Source of the DNA: JABMMZ01 sp964438995
GTDB taxonomy: Bacteria; Bacteroidota; Bacteroidia; NS11-12g; UBA955
NCBI GenBank assembly: GCA_964438995.1
Contig: CAYTMQ010000006.1
Location: 62,001-126,000 of the forward strand
DNA length: 64,000 nt
Reading direction: 5' to 3'
Both the position numbers and the translations under genes were made by a program. Each line of letters begins with the position of its first letter. The stretch's first letter is position 1. Under the pieces are notes generated by a model. The model ran no database searches and had not been told where the DNA came from. It saw only the letters and a list, made by a program, of their open reading frames with translations. Positions 59,623 through 64,000 of the stretch are shown here, piece after piece.

Positions 59623-59648
59623 AAAGTAAAAAAGATACAAATATAAAA

Positions 59649-60401
59649 ATGTCAAATTCTACAACAGTATCATCATCAAGCATCTGGACAGGTGGTCGCT
59701 CACCTTTCAATGTGAGTTACGGAAAACTCATGATGTGGATTTTCCTTTTGTCTGACGCTTTCACCTTCTCGTCTTTACTAGTTGGTTATGGCGCAATTAG
59801 ATTCAGCTACAACGACAGTCCAACACCTTGGCCTGATCCATCAACCGTGTTTAACCATTTCCCTTTCTTACATGGAATGCACTTGCCATTGTTGTTCGTG
59901 AGTTTAATGACATTTATTTTGATTTTCTCTTCTGTAACAATGGTATTAGCTGTTGAGGCAGGTCACAGAAATTCAAAAAGTGAAGTATCTAAATACATGT
60001 TCTTAACCATTCTTGGTGGATTAGCATTCTTAGGTTGTCAAGCTTGGGAGTGGACACAATTCATCCATGAAGGTGGTCGTTTAGATTCAAACATGTTTGG
60101 TTTTACACATGAAGCCCATGAAAAAGCCAAAAATTTGGCCTTTGGTTCTCATGTTCATTGGGAAGCCGCAGATAGAGCTGCTGGACCAGTGCCATTCGCT
60201 TCTCTGTTCTTCATTGTAACTGGTTTCCACGGCTTCCACGTATTCAGCGGAGTTGTTATCAATATCATTATTTGGATCAACGTAATGGCTGGTACTTACG
60301 AAAGAAGAGGTCACTACGAAATGGTAGAAAAAGTTGGTCTATACTGGCACTTTGTTGATTTAGTATGGGTATTCGTTTTCACATTCTATTATCTAATCTA
60401 A
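59649..60401 (+). CDS. coxC: Cytochrome c oxidase subunit III
   Basis: I take the ATG at 59649 (250 residues); the longer frame from 59550 overlaps the previous gene. The sequence carries KLMMWIFLLSDAFTFSSLL, QAWEWTQFIHEGG, VTGFHGFHVFSGVVI and GLYWHFVDLVWVFVFTFYY, all typical of subunit III. There are six or seven helices. It is the second COX3 of the cluster. Confidence 0.94.
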   Translation: MSNSTTVSSSSIWTGGRSPFNVSYGKLMMWIFLLSDAFTFSSLLVGYGAIRFSYNDSPTPWPDPSTVFNHFPFLHGMHLPLLFVSLMTFILIFSSVTMVLAVEAGHRNSKSEVSKYMFLTILGGLAFLGCQAWEWTQFIHEGGRLDSNMFGFTHEAHEKAKNLAFGSHVHWEAADRAAGPVPFASLFFIVTGFHGFHVFSGVVINIIIWINVMAGTYERRGHYEMVEKVGLYWHFVDLVWVFVFTFYYLI

Positions 60402-60426
60402 ACCACAATCAATTCAATTAGAAATT

Positions 60427-60780
60427 ATGAGCAATAATCATTCACATACACAAGGAGAATATATTCCAGAAACTTACATTCCTCACGCTGAGTCGCATGG
60501 TACTAAAAGTTTATGGAGAACTTTCTGGATTTTATTGGCCATCACTGTAGTAGACTTTATCATCTACTTCGCAGCTGACGCAAGCTTGTTCAGAAACATC
60601 GTTTTCGTTGCATTCGGTCTAGTTAAAGCAGTATTGATCGTTGGTATCTTTATGCACCTTAACTACGAAGCTAAATTCTTACGTTACATGATTGTAGTAC
60701 CTGCAATTGTGTTCTTATCTTACCTTGCCTGGTTGTTATTACTAGAAGGTGGTTACGTGAATTTAACAAAATATCTTTAA
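60427..60780 (+). CDS. Cytochrome c oxidase subunit IV-type protein
   Basis: The 117-residue protein has a His/Glu-rich N-terminus and three membrane helices (LWRTFWILLAITVVDFIIYF, IVFVAFGLVKAVLIVGIFMHL, RYMIVVPAIVFLSYLAWLLLL), the pattern of prokaryotic COX4 subunits (CyoD-like). The motif KAVLIVGIFMHLNYE is typical. It follows the second COX3 gene by 25 bp. Confidence 0.9.
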   Translation: MSNNHSHTQGEYIPETYIPHAESHGTKSLWRTFWILLAITVVDFIIYFAADASLFRNIVFVAFGLVKAVLIVGIFMHLNYEAKFLRYMIVVPAIVFLSYLAWLLLLEGGYVNLTKYL

Positions 60781-60789
60781 GATTTTTAA

Positions 60790-61479
60790 ATGAATCAAGA
60801 CAATCAAAAAAGCCCAAAATGGAAAGTTTTGGGCATTTTGTTTTTATTAATAGGTGCTCCAATCATTTGGGTCATCATCAATAAAACCGGAGTACATTTC
60901 TCTAAACCTCTTCCTTACTACTACGAAAGAGAAATTGGTGCAAATGGCGATACCATCTACCACACCATAGACGACTTTAAACTGGTCAATCAAAATGGTG
61001 ATAGCGTTACTTTAGGAAATTACAAAGACAAAATACTTTTGGTAAGCTTCTTTTTTGCTTCTTGCGAATCTGTTTGTCCTACCATGAACCGATACATTTC
61101 TGAACACATCTACAGAGAGTTTTCGAAAGATACTAGCATCGTGTTTTTAAGTTTTAGTGTAGATCCTCACAACGACAGTCCTGCTGTATTATTAAAATAT
61201 GCAAAAGACTACAATGCTGGTTCTAATTGGCAATTTCTAACTGGTTCAAAGCCGACCATTTATGATCTTGCCGCTACAAGTTTTAAAATACCTGGAGCAG
61301 AAGACCAACACGATGGATTGTTTCATAGCGATAAAATTGTATTAGTTGACAAACAAAGACACGTTAGAGGTGTTTTTGATACTAACGGGCAAAACGAAAA
61401 ATCTGCAACCATAGATGCCGTTAGAGCTTTAAAATTACAGTATATTAACAATGATAAAGTCAATTCAAAAAAACGATAA
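60790..61479 (+). CDS. SCO1/SenC copper chaperone
   Basis: The 229-residue membrane-anchored thioredoxin-fold protein inserts copper into CuA of subunit II. Anchor helix at about 12-30; copper ligands Cys92 and Cys96 (SCESVCPTMN) and His179 (FHSDKIVLVD). It is placed directly after the structural genes, as expected for an assembly factor, and overlaps the DUF420 gene by 29 bp. Confidence 0.93.
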   Translation: MNQDNQKSPKWKVLGILFLLIGAPIIWVIINKTGVHFSKPLPYYYEREIGANGDTIYHTIDDFKLVNQNGDSVTLGNYKDKILLVSFFFASCESVCPTMNRYISEHIYREFSKDTSIVFLSFSVDPHNDSPAVLLKYAKDYNAGSNWQFLTGSKPTIYDLAATSFKIPGAEDQHDGLFHSDKIVLVDKQRHVRGVFDTNGQNEKSATIDAVRALKLQYINNDKVNSKKR

Positions 61480-61987
61480 GTTAGCAAATACCATCATCAT
61501 CGCATTGTCTATTGTGGTGTTTAGTTTGGTTGTTTTGATGAGAAATTGGAAACCACTTCATTTTAGTTTCGATACACATATTTTCCCTGCATTAAGTGCT
61601 ACTTTTAATTCTATAGTAGCAGTATTGTTGTTGGTGGGCTTGTATTTTGTTAAGCAAAAACAATTTGAAAAACACAGAGCAGTGATGCTAGGTGCAGTGC
61701 TTTGTTCTGTTTTGTTTTTACTTACTTATGTGTTGTACCACATCTCTACACCAGAGACAACTTATGGCGGAACTGGTACCATTAAAATCATTTATTTATT
61801 GATTTTATTCTCTCATATCGGTCTTGCTGGTATTATACTCCCTTTCATTTTGTTTGCGGTTTATAGAGGTTTGACTGGCGAATACGATAGACATAAAAAA
61901 CTAACTAGATGGGTTTGGCCATTGTGGTTTTATGTCTCAGTTACTGGTGTTGTTGTATACTTCATGATTTCTCCATATTATCAATAA
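61451..61987 (+). CDS. DUF420 membrane protein
   Basis: The 178-residue protein has five hydrophobic segments and the conserved His residues of DUF420 (FEKHRAVMLGAVL, LYHISTPETTYGGTG, LLILFSHIGLAGIILPF). The family recurs near cytochrome oxidase assembly genes and is related to CtaG-like or heme-binding membrane proteins, but its function is not established. It starts inside the SCO1 gene. Confidence 0.87.
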   Translation: MIKSIQKNDKLANTIIIALSIVVFSLVVLMRNWKPLHFSFDTHIFPALSATFNSIVAVLLLVGLYFVKQKQFEKHRAVMLGAVLCSVLFLLTYVLYHISTPETTYGGTGTIKIIYLLILFSHIGLAGIILPFILFAVYRGLTGEYDRHKKLTRWVWPLWFYVSVTGVVVYFMISPYYQ

Positions 61988-61991
61988 ACTT

Positions 61992-62007
61992 TGTGATGTA
62001 AATCACA
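61992..62007. promoter_or_regulatory. Perfect CRP/FNR-type palindrome
   Basis: TGTGA-TGTAAA-TCACA is an exact TGTGA-N6-TCACA site. Its centre (61999.5) lies about 40-42 bp upstream of the expected transcription start of the gene at 62045, the class II activator position. A CRP/FNR-family regulator is the obvious ligand. Confidence 0.7.
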
Positions 62008-62028
62008 CTATATTCATATTTTAATAAC

Positions 62029-62036
62029 TAAATTTG
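62029..62036 (+). promoter_or_regulatory. Minus-7 element downstream of the CRP/FNR-type site
   Basis: TAAATTTG (TAnnTTTG), 8 nt before the ATG at 62045. Confidence 0.55.
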
Positions 62037-62044
62037 CAACTGTA

Positions 62045-62290
62045 ATGTTAAAAAAGGCTACACTAAGTATTGTATTGTTTGTGTTGACTGTTATTCAAGT
62101 AGCAGCTCAATGTCCGATGTGTAAAGCAAGCGTTGAAAGCAGTCAGGCCACTGGTACCAAAAGTGTCGGAATGGGACTGAATGTTGGTATATTGATGCTT
62201 CTAGGAGCCGTTTACGTTATTTTGTTTTCTGTAGGTATACTTTGGTATAAAAAATACAGAAAATCGCAAATAAATGAATATGCCGGATAA
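62045..62290 (+). CDS. Small CPMC-motif membrane protein, 81 aa
   Basis: The 81-residue protein has a signal peptide (LKKATLSIVLFVLTVIQVAAQ), a CPMCKASVE cysteine pair right after it, and one membrane helix (VGILMLLGAVYVILFSVGILWY) with a basic tail. It should expose the Cys pair in the periplasm. It could be a metal or thiol helper for the oxidase, but I know of no proven role. Its own promoter has a CRP/FNR-type site. The DUF983 gene starts within its last 17 bp. Confidence 0.8.
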   Translation: MLKKATLSIVLFVLTVIQVAAQCPMCKASVESSQATGTKSVGMGLNVGILMLLGAVYVILFSVGILWYKKYRKSQINEYAG

Positions 62291-62672
62291 ATATCCCTCA
62301 AAACTGGGTAGTATAATAACCTGTAAATGCCCTCAATGTCGAACAGGTAAGGTTTTCCCTAAATCAGCTTTTGATCCCATTGGCTTCAGTAAAACAAATG
62401 ATTTTTGCCCAAATTGCAATTTGAAGTTTGAGCATGAAACTGGTTTCTTTTGGGGCGCTATGTACATCAGTTATGCCTTCAGTGCTTTCTTCATGATAGT
62501 ATTTGGAGTTATTGCAATCAATAAAAATTGGGAATGGAATACAATATTGGCTATGGTTCTAATTTCTGCCGTTGTTCTAATACCGTTTTCATACAGATAT
62601 TCAAGAATTCTACTGTTGTATTTTATCTCTCCCTTCAGACATTTCAAGCCTGAGTTGTTTAAAAAGAAATAA
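62274..62672 (+). CDS. DUF983 zinc-ribbon membrane protein
   Basis: The 132-residue protein has two CxxC pairs (CKCPQCRTGKVF and CPNCNLKFEHE) forming a zinc ribbon, and two membrane segments (WGAMYISYAFSAFFMIVFGVIA and ILAMVLISAVVLIPFSY). It belongs to DUF983, often found near cytochrome oxidase genes in Bacteroidota. The start may be ATG 62274 or 62280. Function unknown. Confidence 0.87.
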   Translation: MNMPDKYPSKLGSIITCKCPQCRTGKVFPKSAFDPIGFSKTNDFCPNCNLKFEHETGFFWGAMYISYAFSAFFMIVFGVIAINKNWEWNTILAMVLISAVVLIPFSYRYSRILLLYFISPFRHFKPELFKKK

Positions 62673-62764
62673 GTCTTAAACGCATTATTTCAATTCTTTA
62701 ATCCTTAAAGCATTGTTTTTAAAGGAGATGTTTCTATTATTGTAATCAATCAAAAATAAAGATT

Positions 62765-63370
62765 ATGATGATAAGCGGAACCAATTCTAAAATCATTAAC
62801 CAACAAAGTTATAAAGGAAAATGCCAATATTGTGGCGAGGAAAACTGTGTTGAGATTCAAGTCAAACAAAACTATTTGCATATATTCTGGATACCATTTG
62901 TGCCCACAAAGAGAGTGGCAGTCAGTGTTTGTCTGAACTGCAAAAATACTTTAGAAGGCAAAGAGCTTTCTGAAGATTACAATGGCGTATTTCAAAGGAT
63001 TAAAGCAGAATCTAAAACACCAATTTGGATGTGGTCGGGTTTGGGATTGATTGCTTTATTGATAGCGTTTGGGGTATATGTAGGAAATCAGAATAAAGAA
63101 GAAAATCTTCAATTGGTTTCTGCCCCTAAAATTGGAGATGTTTATGAGTTTAAAACAGGTAATGGCAATTACACCCTTGCAAAAGTTAATTCTGTAAAAG
63201 GAGATTCTGTCTTTTTGAAATGGAGTTTATATGAAACGGATAAAATCACAGGATTGTCTAAAATTGAGACCAAGTCAGATAAATCATTCACTGATGCTAG
63301 TGAAGGGTTTACCATCAAACAACTCTCCGAAAAAATGGAATCAGGAGAACTTGTTGATATTATAAGATAG
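62765..63370 (+). CDS. Zinc-ribbon plus transmembrane hypothetical protein, 201 aa
   Basis: The 201-residue protein has a cytoplasmic part with two CxxC pairs (GKCQYCGEEN and VCLNCKNTLEG) separated by about 35 residues, one membrane helix (IWMWSGLGLIALLIAFGVYVG), and a C-terminal domain with an SH3-like beta pattern (IGDVYEFKTGNGNYTLAKVNSV). I do not recognise the family. Two starts are adjacent (MMIS). A strong terminator follows 20 bp downstream. Confidence 0.72.
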   Translation: MMISGTNSKIINQQSYKGKCQYCGEENCVEIQVKQNYLHIFWIPFVPTKRVAVSVCLNCKNTLEGKELSEDYNGVFQRIKAESKTPIWMWSGLGLIALLIAFGVYVGNQNKEENLQLVSAPKIGDVYEFKTGNGNYTLAKVNSVKGDSVFLKWSLYETDKITGLSKIETKSDKSFTDASEGFTIKQLSEKMESGELVDIIR

Positions 63371-63389
63371 TTCATTTAAAATACTCGTT

Positions 63390-63417
63390 AAGGTCGATCA
63401 ACATCGACCTTTTTTTA
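63390..63417 (+). terminator. Intrinsic terminator
   Basis: AAGGTCGAT (63390-63398) pairs with ATCGACCTT (63403-63411) over a CAAC loop, then a T-run. It ends the transcript of the zinc-ribbon membrane gene. Confidence 0.88.
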
Positions 63418-63437
63418 TGTCCATTTATTAATAAAAA

Positions 63438-63470
63438 GGGCCGTTTGTTAAGACTTTGGGCCGCTTGTCA
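63438..63470. repeat. Direct repeat GGGCCGyTTGTyA with 20-bp period
   Basis: GGGCCGTTTGTTA (63438-63450) and GGGCCGCTTGTCA (63458-63470) are two 13-bp direct repeats spaced exactly 20 bp, about two helix turns, in the upstream region of the gene at 63534. Such spacing fits a factor binding the same DNA face twice, as LytTR-type regulators do. Confidence 0.55.
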
Positions 63471-63533
63471 AAAGTACTGCAATGCAATCGTTTTTCATTA
63501 TCACTTTTGTGAGTTCAAATACTAAATCATGTT

Positions 63534-64000
63534 ATGAAACTAAGATTTTTACTGATGCTGTATTGTGTTTTGAAAGCCTGCTCAATCAATGCACAAAACA
63601 ATTTTGACACACTTTGCGATTCTGTGTTTTTACAACTTAAAACAACTCAAATTTACAAGAGTTGTTTGTGGAATTATGGTTTTGCAGATTCTTCTATTTT
63701 TAAATTTAATGGACAAGTTAGCAATAAGAATTCTGACTTTGACGACTTGTCGAGCGCTTATCAATTATGGGAAAATTCAATTATGGAATCAGAACTTAAG
63801 CCTATGCCATTTAACAATGTAATGAGGCGCTTAAGAGATGGATTCAATAATGCTATTATTCATGTTCCATGTGTATTGGCTATTGGTGATAGAATCAAGA
63901 AGCAAGCTTTCGAATCAAAAAAAATTGAATTTGATACGACAATTGGTCAATTGATTGTTAATGATGTATACGACCTTTATGAGAGAGAATCAATATTTAT
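63534..64000 (+). CDS. Secreted hypothetical protein, cut off by the window end
   Basis: From ATG 63534 the frame is open to the window end (155 codons seen). It begins with a signal peptide (MKLRFLLMLYCVLKACSINAQ) and continues with DTLCDSVFLQLKTTQIYKSCLWNYGF, FDDLSSAYQLWENSIMES and EFDTTIGQLIVNDVYDLYE. I recognise no domain. A lipobox is not clear (KACS could be one). It is preceded by a direct repeat and an AT-rich leader without a clean minus-7 element. Confidence 0.7.
   Translation, partial: MKLRFLLMLYCVLKACSINAQNNFDTLCDSVFLQLKTTQIYKSCLWNYGFADSSIFKFNGQVSNKNSDFDDLSSAYQLWENSIMESELKPMPFNNVMRRLRDGFNNAIIHVPCVLAIGDRIKKQAFESKKIEFDTTIGQLIVNDVYDLYERESIF

Noticed and set aside
63589..63822. Plus-strand frame of 77 codons near the window end
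   Set aside because: It lies in another frame of the signal-peptide-bearing gene that starts at 63534 and stays open to the window end.

Overview
The window is chromosomal DNA of a member of the Bacteroidota, most likely an aerobic environmental lineage near the Chitinophagales/Sphingobacteria group. The evidence is as follows. Three very long secreted proteins end in gliding-motility-type (T9SS type B) sorting domains, and an esterase ends in a type A sorting domain. TAnnTTTG minus-7 promoter elements recur where Shine-Dalgarno sequences would be expected. Families largely confined to this phylum are present (DUF4293, the IPExxxVDY-like partner of pyruvate kinase, DUF983, DUF420, duplicated COX3). 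The DNA is AT-rich throughout and almost fully coding.

Layout. 1-567 is a gene-free, repeat-rich stretch with 119-bp tandem units. 568-4699 (minus) holds odhB, a sugar N-acyltransferase, galE and an aminotransferase. 5000-8354 (minus) holds two unrecognised genes, a KdsC-like phosphatase and an SGNH hydrolase. 8429-15442 carries an ALDH7-type aldehyde dehydrogenase, a LytTR regulator with a degenerate receiver, a methyltransferase, an L,D-transpeptidase-like protein, pyruvate kinase with its small partner, and a GT9 glycosyltransferase. 15620-26400 has two giant adhesin-like T9SS cargo proteins flanking an operon of ferredoxin, NlpC/P60, cysteine-cluster protein, ACMSD-like decarboxylase and SpoU methyltransferase. 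26487-31027 is housekeeping: gatA, tatA, frr, GNAT acetyltransferases and a lipoprotein.

31028-33149 is the only clearly accessory-looking segment: tRNA-Arg(CCG), an integrase remnant, a run of palindromes and a Fic protein behind a striking tandem operator. 33297-39918 has a third giant T9SS protein, a serine hydrolase, a Zn/HhH small protein, a sorted esterase and a VOC protein. 40162-44431 is an apparent selenium operon (DUF2130, selU, DUF4377-META, selD). 44562-46963 has a YkuK-like protein, era and rlmN. 47206-49576 is a small membrane-protein/two-component operon, followed by carA and eno.

52070-52695 has no convincing long gene but several hairpins and a double palindrome, with a 50-aa membrane miniprotein at its edge (52696-52848). 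From 52927 to 62672 runs an aerobic respiration block: DUF4293, coxB, coxA, ctaA, ctaB, two COX3, COX4, SCO1, DUF420, a CPMC membrane protein behind a perfect CRP/FNR-type palindrome, and DUF983. Together these genes make and mature a heme-aa3-type cytochrome c oxidase (subunits, heme A synthesis, CuA loading). The window closes with a zinc-ribbon membrane protein and a secreted protein cut off by the window edge.

I found no CRISPR array, complete insertion sequence, rRNA or intact mobile element. The strongest unexplained signals are the Fic operator, the coiled-coil insertion in COX2, the CRP/FNR-type site, the pseudo-receiver LytTR protein, the possible non-canonical start of the SpoU methyltransferase, and the many TAnnTTTG elements lying 4-8 nt before start codons.
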